A stretch of DNA of 64,000 nt from Nelumbo lutea (lineage: Eukaryota > Streptophyta > Magnoliopsida > Proteales > Nelumbonaceae). Positions within the stretch are counted from its first letter, which is position 1; every line of letters starts with the position of its first letter. The notes under the pieces are model-generated. The model ran no database searches. It was given only the letters and a program-made list of their open reading frames with translations, and was not told the DNA's origin. A program made the position numbers and the translations under genes. Of this stretch, positions 21,801 to 30,079 are shown piece by piece. The stretch lies in contig JAKGHH010000008.1 in assembly GCA_022828595.1 (NCBI GenBank), positions 24,544,378 to 24,608,377 of the forward strand, given 5' to 3'.

Positions 21801-24800
21801 TGAAGCACCTTCTTCAGAAGGAAGACCATGTCACAGAAAGATAATAGTGCTCCAAAAGCAGGTATAAAAGTCAAGAAGAGCTTCTCCACAAAGCACATTT
21901 CTGTAATCTACAAAATTAAAAAAAATAAATCAATAAAAACAAGATTAAATACAAACTTAAGAATAAGAAGAAGACAAGACAATATCCAATTCTTAAACAA
22001 GGAAAATAACAAACATGAAATACATCATGCACTCTAATATGATTTGATAAAAAAAGGACCATTAACCAATGTTGGTCCTAGCCATCCTGGGAGGGGTGAA
22101 CTGGATGCAGAACTAATTTCTCACTTTTTCCCTTTTTTGTTGGCACAAAGTGCCCACTCTCAGATTCGGACCCATGTTATCATGTTCGTCAGCCATATGG
22201 TTTGATGCTGCTAAGTATAAAGTGAATTTCTAGTCTATGGATAAATATGTTCCTGTAACAAATTAACAATAGCTTTGACTTGTTATGTCCAAACAGTGAG
22301 TCTATATTTATGATATCACAAGTCCAAAAAGGAAGGTCTATGGCAAAACAAGGGAAACCGATTGCAATTCTGTTACTTTCTTCATAACCTTAATTTTTTT
22401 TGGATCAGCAATAAAATTGGATTTATATTAAACTGATAATATGGATATTACATGAACATGGTGTATCCACCCATTAGGATTCATTCCAATCCCAATTCAG
22501 GAATAAGATTTACAATGGTGCCCAAAACATCTGTTGCCTATATACCCCTTGCTTTGCAAGAGTGTCAGCCATCCCATTTGCTGTCCTTCTGACCCACTTA
22601 AAGGTTATGTTCAGCTCCTGTGTGATGCTCTCTATTTCCCTAAATTCGTGCCTATATATCCATGGCACAAGCTGCTTGTTTTTGGCCCAAGAAATTATGA
22701 GCTTTGAATCTCCCTCTACTTCTACAGGCTGAAATCCTGATTGCTTAGCAATTCCTAGCCCTTGTAATAATGCCATTAGCTCAGCCTTTAGTGCATCTCC
22801 TAGCCCCAGAGCTCCTGAGAAGATACCCAACACTTTTTGGTGCAATCCCTACATACTCCTCCAATACCAGCCTTCCCCATGCTTCCCACAGAAATTCCAT
22901 CAAATTTTAGTTTTATTTTATTAGCCGCTGGGGGTAACCACTCCAAAATGCCTTTTCATTTTCTTTGGATGAGGATGCCACTTGAGTCCTTGCCCTTAGG
23001 ACATCATTTACTGAGAATTCTTTGAATTGATCAAGTGTCTATCAAATGTGCAGTTCTGAATTTGATGGCCCCAAACAATTCCTCTTTCGACCTACTCTTT
23101 CATTGAAAATCCTCCCAAATAGAATATACTGTTGCAGCCCTAGTTGCACTCCACATAATTCTTCCTCTCTTCTTCAGTTGCCATAGGAAACTTGGGCTGA
23201 AAAGGCTTGCTATATCCTGTGGAGGAGACCACATGCAACCAAAAAGAGAACAAAAGAAGTCCCAAATACAAAGCACAAAAGGGAAAAAAAGAAATAAATG
23301 AGATAAGGATTCACCACTTGCAAGGCAAAGGAAGCACATCTGAGGCAATAAGCATTTGTTTTGCCTTCTTTTTTGAAGCATAACTAGTGTTTACCTTTAC
23401 AAGGCAGGCTTCCCAACATAAAGCCTAGATTTAAGGTGGGATAGGCTTACTCCAAATCTCTTTCACAAGGAAATTCTCACCCATATTATTTGGTTGCAAG
23501 AGGGAATTAAGGAAAGAAGCACAAGTAAAAACCCCATTGGATGTACCAGACCAAACTCTAGTGTCCTCTACTGATTGATCCAGAAAGGTTAGCTGAAGTT
23601 TGTTCAACAGTTGAATGAGTGCTTCACATTCATTATCCCTTAGACCCCTTCTAAAGCCAAAATCCTAGCTCACCCCTGAAGAAGAGAAAGTAGCAAACCT
23701 CAATACAGGCTGTTGTTTGTAATTAGATAATGAGAAGAGACTTGGAAAAGCAAATTGAAGGGAGATTTCAGTCAGTTATAGCTCTTCCCAGAACAATACT
23801 TTGGTCCCACAACCCACATCATATCTAATGGAATTAATGATGTGAATTCCAGGGAGAAAGTGTCAACAAGGAAGAAGCTGCTTTTACATCCCATCCATTA
23901 TTCGATGTCTTGTGAATACTTCCAATTACCTTATGCCAAAGCCTGTCACTTTCCAAAGGAAACCTCCATAGCCACTTCCCCAAGAGTGTTGTATTTCTAT
24001 AAATTAGGTTCCCTATTCTTAATCCTTCCTGCTCCTTTGTCTTGTTAACTTCCTTACACTTCACCAAATGGTCCCTCTTCTCATCCCCTGGTTCCCAAAG
24101 GAAGTCCCTAATTGATCTGCCACTCTAACTAGAATTCTGAAGGTAGAAAGGTAGTAGATGGGTAGTTTAGCTAAGGATGCCCTAATCAAGGTTATCCTCC
24201 CTCCCAACGAAATGTAATTCCTTCATAACCTTAACTTTTAGATAACAAGTTATCTATGACATGGTGATGGTGCATTAGAAAGGTTATTGAGTTATCTCTC
24301 TAACAAGTCTAATATCTCCAGAATTGGATGTAGTTAGTGCAAGTTATGGCTAACTTAGAAAAAGATTTTGCTCTAAATTTTTATTTTGAGGTTATTAGAT
24401 TTTCCAAATTAGAGTATTATCAGATATAAAATTCAAATAAGTAAAGAATGACCTAACAATCTTTATTTTGTGATATCTCAAAAAGATCATTTCACTATTT
24501 TTGTTCAATGGTCCATAGTAAACAAGAGATTGAAGAGGATATTTCCCATAAGATAAGAGCAGGATAGATGAAGTGAAGAGGAGAATCTGAAATATTGCCT
24601 GATTAGATAACCAACAGGACCAAAATGAAAAATTTATAACACATCTATAAGGCCATCAATATTAATGGAGCAAAGCGCTATGAATCAAGAAACTATACTT
24701 TAATAAAATTAACATAATAGAGTCAAGGACATAATATGGATAAATAGCAAAAGCATGGATTCACAAATGGGAATTATTTAGTAACACCAAATAAGTGATA

Positions 24801-24994
24801 ATATGATGGAAGTTAGATTAAAATGGCTTGGACATGCAAAAATAAGATGATCTACTACACCAGTAAGAATGAGTTATCTAATGTAACTTTATGCTCCATG
24901 AGAGGCTGCACCTCACACCTCTCCTTGGGCCTCTTGTAATGTTTGCTGATTATAGTTCATAACTTCATTTAATAAAATTTAAAAGTTTACTTAT

Positions 24995-25036
<42 letters not shown>

Positions 25037-26256
25037 AATCCAAGAACATGCTTTGTGGTAGTAAGAAAGGATTTTAGGACTTAGAATTTGACAATAGGAT
25101 ATAGACCTTGATAAGGAGGAATATCAAAGCAGGTTTCTTGTACCAGACCCCAATGATTGAGAAAAGGCTTTGTTGAGTTCAATTGAGATTATGAAGGAAC
25201 GACTTTTAAAATACGCTAGTTAGAAGAAGTGATTTGTCACTCATTGATGGGTTAGAAGAGCTCATGGTAGACCAAAAAGGACATGGGTAAAAGTAGTAAG
25301 AAATGATTTAAGCACTAATAGTTTAACAGTGGATATGGATTTAAATAGAATGATTGGAAAAACAGGATTCATGTAGCCGACCCCATATAGTTTGGATAAG
25401 GCATAGATGACGATTTTGATGATGCTGATGACAGAACCACTTGTAGAAGTTGGTTTCTCTAGCTTTATGACCAAAAAAAGAATAAAATAAAGAACCTAAA
25501 AAGTCTTTGATCAATTTTAGAAATTTGTGTAAAAAATTATAATGGGTCAAAATAACTTTTTAATTTGTCTTTAGGAGCGAGTCTCTAGGAGTCTTTTGGG
25601 TTAAGAAAGAAATCCATATAGAGTACACAATCTGATTATATCATCTGCAACAAAATATTCATTGGTGGTATCCATCCAAAACTAAAAACATGCAAAACTA
25701 TTTAATTTATAGAAGTATGAAGATTAAGTGAAATACAACGAACATACCCTACTACTTCTCCTGGCATTTCTTCCAGTAAATCCAAGTACAACAATCATAA
25801 CAACAGTCACCGCATTTGCGCAGAAACCTAATACCGTTTCACATTGTTAAGGAAAAACAAATCTTTTTTCTACAACTTAATAGTAAAGAAACACACTTAA
25901 CTATTAACACTAAGCCACAAAAAAATAAATAAGAGAATGATAGAAGGATATATGTTCTCAAAGCATTCCGAGAAGCCATTTCCATCCCATACCTGAAAAC
26001 CAGAGAATCCACCAAACAAAAAGTATCAATAAAAAGAAAATTATCCTCAGAAATTGGAGAGATACAGAGAGATGTTACGAGAAAAAGAGAGAGAGTAAAA
26101 CAGAGTCTCAAGGCATATGGGTTTGGCGTAGTCAAATTATGGGCAATGGACAAGAAGATAGTTTGCCGCTTCTTCGAAACTAATATAGAACGAGAGCCTC
26201 AATGAAGGAACTCTTACGATTGGAGATTTTGGGCAAACGAGCTTCATGAATTCCAT
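9830..26256 (-). CDS. ABCC13: ABCC13/MRP11-like ABC transporter, N-terminal nine exons (gene continues left of window)
   Basis: ABCC transporters are membrane ATPases that export or sequester conjugates; the substrate of ABCC13 is not established. Nine exons on the minus strand join in phase without a stop: 26256-26218, 25992-25952, 25835-25748, 21907-21743, 21613-21482, 19438-19338, 18241-18169, 17993-17742 and 9899-9830, about 320 codons. Full-length family members have about 1400-1500 residues, so only the N-terminal membrane region and the start of the first transmembrane domain are present. No ATP-binding cassette lies in the window. Diagnostic strings are VWDGNGFSECFEN, YHEWFFRCSQL, LDFEDLVQLPTELNPSSCHS, AICCAYGWPYFRLGLLK and NDCIGFVGPLLLNKLIWFL. 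The chosen ATG is the first in frame; ATG at 26247 is an alternative. Intact phase and splice sites suggest a working gene despite large TE-filled introns. Identification is from memory of the family. Confidence 0.85.
10910..11439. mobile_element. hAT-like non-autonomous element
   Basis: The ends are inverted: TAGAGTTGTAA at the left, and the reverse complement of the right end reads TAGAGCTGTAA. Both sub-terminal regions are rich in GGCC/GGGCC words, as in plant hAT elements, around an AT-rich core with a GATATA microsatellite. A clean 8-bp duplication is not visible, so class and exact ends are inferred. It lies in intron 8 of the ABCC13-like gene. Confidence 0.55.
11048..11100. repeat. GATATA/GATA microsatellite
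   Basis: Runs of ATAGAT and GATA repeats followed by TA-rich sequence, inside the hAT-like element. Confidence 0.85.
11701..12022 (-). repeat. 3' LTR of intron-8 copia element (full length)
   Basis: The 322-bp LTR has its TG end at 12022 and its CT end at 11701. It carries a GGGCC-rich U3 and a TATA-like stretch near 11860 on the minus strand. This is the only full LTR of the element. Confidence 0.92.
12023..12034 (-). promoter_or_regulatory. Polypurine tract of intron-8 copia element
   Basis: On the minus strand it reads CTTGAGGGGGAG directly before the 3' LTR. Confidence 0.9.
12035..13850 (-). pseudogene. RT and RNase H of intron-8 copia element (broken)
   Basis: On the minus strand the frame from about 13793 to 12948 holds the [60 protein letters not shown] and [15 protein letters not shown] is at 12983-12972. 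The frame then breaks. RNase H follows in pieces (12814-12515, 12445-12221) with YLCTTRLDISYAVS, SSAEAEYRA, YCDNQAAINIAHNLV and a stop where relatives have Q. Several of the stops can be explained by C-to-T change. Confidence 0.9.
13851..15400 (-). pseudogene. Protease and integrase of intron-8 copia element (broken)
   Basis: The long frame from 15389 to 14106 (427 codons) has pre-integrase WHNRLGHLSFSSL...CEGCELEKHC and the integrase core HSDVWGPYHV, RSDNAREYF and QQNGVAERKTRH, then FGCVCFSHILG. The protease is damaged: where relatives have IIDSGASDH it reads IARASEH, so the catalytic D-S-G is gone. About 25 residues before VSSLTKNLNC also appear to be missing. The frame then shifts into 14051-13854. 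Confidence 0.9.
15401..16264 (-). pseudogene. gag of intron-8 copia element (broken)
   Basis: It starts at 16264 and has VRLDGTNYLEWSQSAKMAI, IWDGVAETYSQKENVARAY and FEFLAGLNLEYDIA, followed by a TGA at 15721-15719 where the inner element's gag continues. This is consistent with CGA-to-TGA. The frame resumes to the zinc knuckle CDYCKKPKHTRDTC and then shifts near 15390. Confidence 0.9.
16769..16779 (-). promoter_or_regulatory. Primer-binding site of intron-8 copia element
   Basis: On the minus strand TGGTATCAGAG, initiator tRNA-Met type, directly abuts the LTR end ACT. Confidence 0.92.
16780..16867 (-). repeat. 5' LTR of intron-8 copia element, internally deleted
   Basis: Only 88 bp remain: about 80 bp of the 3' end and about 8 bp of the 5' end of the LTR, with both termini and the outer AGTAG intact. 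Compared with the 322-bp 3' LTR, 234 bp are missing. The junction GAGACA|CTCAACA (plus strand) has a 2-bp CA overlap between the two sides. The U3 promoter is lost. Confidence 0.9.
16873..17741. other. Right part of intron 8
   Basis: AT-rich intron sequence between the copia element and exon 8. I see no gene, repeat or RNA in it. Confidence 0.5.
17742..17993 (-). CDS. ABCC13: ABCC13-like exon 8
   Basis: Eighty-four codons between CATCACAG and AAG|GTGATT. It contains YWHLLTFKSISPVMDRGV, the L0-like linker LDFEDLVQLPTELNPSSC, and the start of the first transmembrane domain FKAICCAYGWPYFRLGLLK. This is the most diagnostic exon for ABCC13. Confidence 0.92.
18169..18241 (-). CDS. ABCC13: ABCC13-like exon 7
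   Basis: A 73-nt exon between TTTGCAG and TTT|GTATGTC. It encodes the acidic linker NCGSLEENLISSALDSEEGH, equivalent to the S-x-E-D/E-x-L-L...EEG linker of relatives. Confidence 0.82.
19338..19438 (-). CDS. ABCC13: ABCC13-like exon 6
   Basis: A 101-nt exon between GTGACAG and AG|GTAAGTG. It encodes VIQCLKDSCSMVIDIIFGLF and VNIIRVMQSSYKS, another membrane helix. It ends with two bases (AG) completed by the A that opens exon 7. Confidence 0.85.
20209..20481 (+). repeat. Solo copia-type LTR in intron 5
   Basis: The 273-bp sequence begins TGTTAACAGCTG and ends GACATAACA, the same ends as the LTR at 9085-9286. A TATA box (TATAAATA at about 20352) is followed by a long CT-rich stretch as in the R-U5 of copia LTRs. 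No gag-pol or second LTR is near, so it is a solo LTR, antisense to the ABCC13-like gene. The flanking 5-mers (GCCCT and GCAGG) do not match, so the ends or later change are uncertain. Confidence 0.7.
20820..21209 (+). mobile_element. Possible LINE 3' fragment in intron 5
   Basis: The stretch ends with CTTTATTATTTATTTATTATC and AAAAAAA, after text resembling plant LINE 3' untranslated ends. No coding domain and no duplication were found. Low confidence. Confidence 0.3.
21482..21613 (-). CDS. ABCC13: ABCC13-like exon 5
   Basis: Forty-four codons between TTTTAG and GAG|GTAACTC. It contains NWFFIFCDRVLCFWWIARPL and GIPHLHTVFSSLE, a tryptophan-rich membrane segment typical of this family. Confidence 0.87.
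21743..21907 (-). CDS. ABCC13: ABCC13-like exon 4
   Basis: Fifty-five codons after TTTTGTAG, with donor TGG|GTAAGA. It encodes ITEMCFVEKLFL, a hydrophobic helix with FIPAFGALLSFCDMVFLL, and the family motif YHEWFFRCSQLLTW. The nearer AG at the ATTACAG would break the phase, so the upstream AG was chosen. Confidence 0.88.
22394..24221 (-). mobile_element. 5'-truncated LINE with 13-bp TSD (intron 3)
   Basis: The 1828-bp insert is flanked by TTCATAACCTTAA at 22381-22393 and 24222-24234. On the minus strand it runs from the truncated 5' end to a short poly(A), seen as eight T at 22394-22401. Its relics are the end of RT (LRIGNLIYRNTTLLGKWLWR and LWHKVIGS, 24067-23834), a zf-RVT-like region (QMCFLCLASGESLSHLFLF, about 23330-23220) and an RNase H domain (22845-22510: LKAELMALLQGL, EVEGDSKLI, WVRRTANGMADTLAKQG). 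Frames are broken between them. Orientation is sense to the host gene. Confidence 0.9.
22510..22845 (-). pseudogene. LINE RNase H domain (RVT_3 type)
   Basis: The 111-codon frame has the plant LINE RNase H features AELMALLQGL, VEGDSKLIISW, EFREIESI and WVRRTANGMADTLAKQGV (catalytic E and D region and final D). It is part of the truncated LINE, not a host gene. Confidence 0.85.
24770..25435 (+). mobile_element. LINE 3' tail relic, with the tail motif present twice
   Basis: The plus strand reads VRLKWLGHAKIR near 24810, then AHGRPKRTWVKVVRNDLSTN and LTVDMDLNRMIGKTGFM-stop-PTPYSLD at 25251-25390. This is the family pattern RGRPK-TW-VVRKDL...LT-D-ALDR-EWR-RI-VADP-LG of plant LINE ends. A second, more worn tail (VVVRKDFRT, NLTI) lies at about 25050-25150. 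A GA microsatellite separates the parts. No target duplication was identified. Confidence 0.65.
24997..25032. repeat. (GA)n microsatellite
   Basis: An uninterrupted GA run of about 36 bp in intron 3. Confidence 0.95.
25748..25835 (-). CDS. ABCC13: ABCC13-like exon 3
   Basis: An 88-nt exon, read with the last two bases of exon 2. It encodes a hydrophobic helix (VLGFCANAVTVVMIVVLGF), the first membrane segment, then the basic stretch TGRNARRSSR. The donor is AGG|GTATGTT, phase 0. Confidence 0.87.
25836..25951 (-). other. U12-type AT-AC intron (intron 2 of ABCC13-like gene)
   Basis: The 116-nt intron begins ATATCCTT, the U12 AT-AC 5' splice-site consensus. It contains TTCCTTAAC at 25854-25846, identical to the U12 branch-point consensus, and ends GTGAAAC with terminal AC. 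The branch A is 11-12 nt from the 3' end, inside the usual U12 spacing. Splicing at these sites restores the frame (AT+G) and joins FEN to M-VLGFCANAV, which matches the family. No GT-AG pair nearby gives this reading. It would be removed by the minor spliceosome. Confidence 0.88.
25952..25992 (-). CDS. ABCC13: ABCC13-like exon 2
   Basis: A 41-nt exon after TTTTCAG, encoding VWDGNGFSECFEN plus two bases (AT). It ends at a perfect U12-type AT-AC donor, ATATCCTT. Confidence 0.85.
26218..26256 (-). CDS. ABCC13: ABCC13-like exon 1 (coding part)
   Basis: Thirteen codons from ATG to ATC, encoding MEFMKLVCPKSPI, followed by the donor GTAAGAG (phase 0). Family members also start with a short exon ending in a CP-S-P motif. 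Upstream ATGs on this strand at about 26380 and 26356 lie in another frame and would overlap this start if they are transcribed. Confidence 0.8.
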
Positions 26257-27300
26257 CTCTTCGACTAGAGAACATAACACAGCAAGCAGAGCGGTCTGCA
26301 ACTCTGCATAGACGAAAGACAGCGCCTGAGAAGGAGAAAAATAGAAGTTGACGCATCTGTATCCCACTAGCCATTAATGTGGGTGCCCACATGTATATCA
26401 TTCAAACATGGGACATGGGTCACACTGGACCCGATTGTCAACTCGGTTTTAACCGCCAATAACGACCTCTCTTTCATTTTCGTCATGAAAGTCCCAGGAA
26501 CTGGGCCCGGACCGGCCCGTTCTTTATCGGGCCTGGACATATCTTGAGGCCCATGGGCTCGGGCTCCAAACATTAGGTAGGATTACTTTTCAGGCAGTTC
26601 TCGTTATTTCTCAAATAAGCCCGACCTAAATATATAATATATATTAGTTTATTAAATCATTATCAAATACTAATTTATAATTTAGAAAATAAGTTTATTA
26701 ATTTATTAAATTATTGCAAAATTAATATAAAATATGTTAATTTATTAAATTATATTATATATTAGGTAAGAACTTATCTGTTCAAATTTAGTTTTAGATT
26801 GAGGCCTGGGCTTCGGGCTTTATATTAAGAGCAGGCTCAGGCTTAAAGACTGAAAGTCAAAACTCAGACTGGCCGGTGAACGGGTCTACCGTGTTTCGCT
26901 TTAAATTTTCAATCCATTCGGAGTTTCATCCGACCCGGGTCGATGTTGTATCCATTTGGAGTTTCATCCACTTTATATCCTGGTACTAGTATAGTATTAT
27001 CCTCCATCACTGAGACACTGGTTGCTTGACATCACTATCAGAGTTGAGAGAGTATCGGACAGATTCGCATGCACCAGTTATCTGCTTTTAACGTGGCGGA
27101 TTAATGGTCTGCACTCCACTGTGTAAATCCACTTCTTTTCTCTTTTGAAAAAGAACCCCTTTTACTAGTGCTGATAACCACTTCCCAAAAGAAAAAAGAG
27201 ATTGTATTTTGGACTGACTGGCATTGTTTAGGTTTCTTCATTAAGGCTGTTAAGGGATAGATCCGACTGGGCCGAACCGGTCCGTGTCAATGAAATTGGG
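26257..27300. other. Region upstream of the ABCC13-like start codon
   Basis: It must hold the promoter and 5' untranslated region of the minus-strand gene, but no clear TATA box was seen. From 26480 to 26930 there are GGGCC/GGCCC-rich blocks around an AT-rich core (26620-26790), reminiscent of hAT-type non-autonomous elements; terminal repeats were not resolved. Confidence 0.4.
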
Positions 27301-27309
27301 TCTAGGTCT

Positions 27310-27420
27310 GCATTATGATCATCATCATTCATGTTTTATCGCAACTATATGGAATTAGCTACATGAATTATATTTCGCCAATCTGTTTTATTTAAAGTCA
27401 TCATCATCTATGTCTTATTC
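27310..27420 (-). mobile_element. LINE 3' tail relic
   Basis: On the minus strand it reads NKTDWRNIIHVANSI-stop-LR followed by GATGATGATG repeats. This is the worn end of the same LINE family as at 25251-25435. Confidence 0.6.
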
Positions 27421-27660
27421 CAATTACATGTTCTCTGGATTTGCATTATGTCCCGATTATAATTGCTGGGTCAGTTCTACGTTTTGGTATTATGCCATGA
27501 CTATAAATGGGTCAGTTCTAGGTTTTGATATTATGTCTGAATTATAATTGGGTTGGGTCTGGTTTTGAACCAAATAGAAAACGTTTCCTGGCAGTGACGT
27601 GACACTAGATAATGGGTATCAGTGCTGAAAACGTTTATCGGTGCATTGGAACCAAACAGG

Positions 27661-27677
27661 AAAAAAAAAAAAAAAAA
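27661..27677. repeat. Poly(A) run
   Basis: About 17 consecutive A. No associated element was recognised. Confidence 0.8.
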
Positions 27678-27959
27678 CGTTGTTGATGCTCTATGAAACG
27701 TCCTACTTGACAGCAACATTTTCAAGCAAACAAAAGAAACACTGTTTTCTCAGAAAACGGTGCTTCTGACCCACACATAGCTGCATCTGCAACATTGATG
27801 CCAAACATATACTTAATATATTTATCATGGTATGCTCTTTGATAATATTATATCTGTCCAAATATGTTAAGTTTTTTTCCATATACATTAATTTAGCAAA
27901 TGAATAAGTCTATTGACAATGTTTTTTGGTATTAGGCTTATTTTAAAATTATGTAAAAT

Positions 27960-28232
27960 TAATAATGATAATAATAATAATAATAATAGGACTATAAATC
28001 ATTGTATACCTAGAATTAGAGATCAAGAGATAACTCAATATGTTTCAAAACCTTGGATTGAGAGCATGGAAGTAGAGAACAAGGTGGCAAAATGGAAAAG
28101 GTGTATGAATACTACATAGTTTAAAGAGTTTTTTTACAAAACAGTTATAAAGCCAAAGATGTTGTATAAAACAAAGTATTGAGCAATCAAGAAATCTTAA
28201 AACCTGAATATAGAAAATATACATACACAAAC

Positions 28233-28265
<33 letters not shown>

Positions 28266-28440
28266 TCGAAGATAAAACAAGAAATAGTTCTAAGATGGAT
28301 GAATGGAAAAACTAGATAAGATAAAATAAGAAATAAAGTCATTCGAAGAAACTTAAGAATAGGTTAATAAGTGATAAAATGAAAGAAAATAGACTAAGAT
28401 AGAATCGAGGTCTAAAGTATCAATACACCTACGTACATAT
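27960..28440 (+). mobile_element. LINE reverse-transcriptase C-terminal relic
   Basis: In the plus frame WIESMEVENKVAKWKRCMNT is followed by FYKTVIKPKMLYKTKY, AIKKS and, after a TA microsatellite (28236-28258), VLRWMNGKTR-stop-DKIRNKVIRRNL. These match the plant LINE order A-W-KWR...FYKT-V-PA-LYG-ECW...LRWM-G-TR-DKIRN. Stops and a microsatellite break it. The tail at 28715-28860 probably belongs to the same insertion. Confidence 0.7.
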
Positions 28441-28518
28441 GCCATAAGGGGTTTATGGTAGTAATCCATACCTAACTCCAAAAAATAAATAGGTCAAGGG
28501 GTAGGTCTTAGGCGTAGT

Positions 28519-28531
28519 CCCCCCCCCCCCC
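28519..28531. repeat. Poly(C) run
   Basis: About 13 consecutive C, unusual in this AT-rich region. Confidence 0.8.
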
Positions 28532-28699
28532 GACACCACCCAATCCTAAAATGGGTCAAAAGTCCTAAGCCCCTATATTTTAAATCTGGCCAGCATGATA
28601 TAATACATTCATGTCAAAGTTTTGAACCTTGCATAAAAGACCATCAACAACACCAATTTATAACAAATTGAAGGCGACAAAAAGGACAAAAATTAATAA

Positions 28700-28860
28700 A
28701 AAAAAAACATCATTATCCATAAAAATGATTTAAACATTAATAGTTTAACAATGGATATAGCATTAAATAAAAAAGAATGAAAGATTCATATAACCAACTC
28801 TATAAGCCATATCCCATATAATTGGAATAATGCTGAAATGAAGATGATGATAATGGAACA
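28700..28860 (+). mobile_element. LINE 3' tail relic
   Basis: It contains AAAAATGATTTAAACATTAA, TAGTTTAACAATGGATATAG and a closing AATTGGAATAATGCTGA with GATGATGATAATGG. These match the tail at 25251-25435 almost word for word (NDL-TNSLTMDIALN...). No coding frame is left. Confidence 0.6.
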
Positions 28861-29420
28861 ATGCCGGAAGTGATATCGGGTCCAATTCGATAACAAAATT
28901 AATAACTAGAATCACTTCCGGGTCTGCTATTACAAAATCTATATACTCTTAGTTTGAAATTGGTTATGCACATTTTTTATTAATTTGGGACCGGTTTTAT
29001 CATGACCCATGTCAATCCGGATCCATGGACAGCACTACAACCCGACCTATTGACGGCACTAGACTCCAAAGTACAAATGATGGACCACTAGCAGTTAAAA
29101 GAGGCCAGCTTTTCTTTCCACTACCTCCATCTAAATTCTAAAGTAACTCTATTATTCTTTTTATCTTTTAGGATTTTTTATTTTATTTTTTTACTTTAAG
29201 TGAATATTAATGCTAAGCCTGTCCGTGGGAGGCATATGACATAAACCATCCTACTGTCCGTTGGTAGGATATATGTGACTCATTGTATCAGAGACCACGG
29301 ATTAAATTCCACTGATTCTAGGATTGAGGGGTTTAGGGCTTGAGGGGGAGTTCTGATCACCTGTCAATAAAACACGTTTCAACCCCCTATCAACATGATT
29401 TGATATTGCACATTTTATAT

Positions 29421-29705
29421 ATAGTTTTCAAAATCGGATTGGACCGGATATTTGGACTGGAAAAATTGGGAATCAGTTACTTGATTGATTTCGTTTTTCC
29501 TCAAAACTGTTTTTTTCTCAAAACAGTTGATTTTGGTCAATAAATTACTAAACCGGCCAATTAATTGTTTGAATTATTCAAACGGTTTTGATCATTTTTC
29601 ATTTTTTTTAATTTATTTTAATTTTTTGTCAGAACGAGCCAACAGTTCGACCCAATAACCAGACCCCTGACCGGTTCAATCACCGGATCGGTTTTAAAAA
29701 CCATG
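29421..29705. mobile_element. hAT-like MITE, family with GGTTTT..AAAACC ends
   Basis: The left end TAGTTTTCAAAATCGGATTGG and the right end GGTTTTAAAAACCATG are inverted. Inside are ACCGGTTCAA-like and CAAACGGTTTTGAT words shared with the copies at 60910-61203 and, in part, 53330-53525. No duplication is visible at this copy. Confidence 0.55.
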
Positions 29706-30079
29706 ATCTCATACATGGCAGGTCTCACTTTTATGATGGATCCTAATTTCTTAGTGAGATATGGGGTGTCAAATCATGTTGGCAAAGGGTTGAAATGTAT
29801 TTTGTTTGGTAGGTGATCCCAATTCCTAAAAGGGATGGGAATGGGTTACGAGTACAGATCTTCTCCTCATACCAGCTTCACAGTATATCTTTCCAATTCA
29901 TGGGCTACCCCGTTGTGCAACCTCATGATGTCAAAAACAAAATAAAACATAAGTGATGGGCTTTCTACAAAGAAAATGCTCAAATTGAGGTTTCAACATT
30001 GATGGTGACTGCATGGAAATGAAAGGAGATTTCTTATTGAAGGGAAAAAAATATTGTTCCTTGGTTTCTTTGGAAAATC

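Noticed and set aside
25839..25951. Open frame reading through intron 2, ending SVNS-stop
   Set aside because: It translates the U12 intron. The spliced version restores the family sequence and the phase.
28236..28258. TA run as a regulatory element
   Set aside because: Simple microsatellite inside a LINE relic, like the TA runs at 36901, 39043, 49113, 54017 and 55942.
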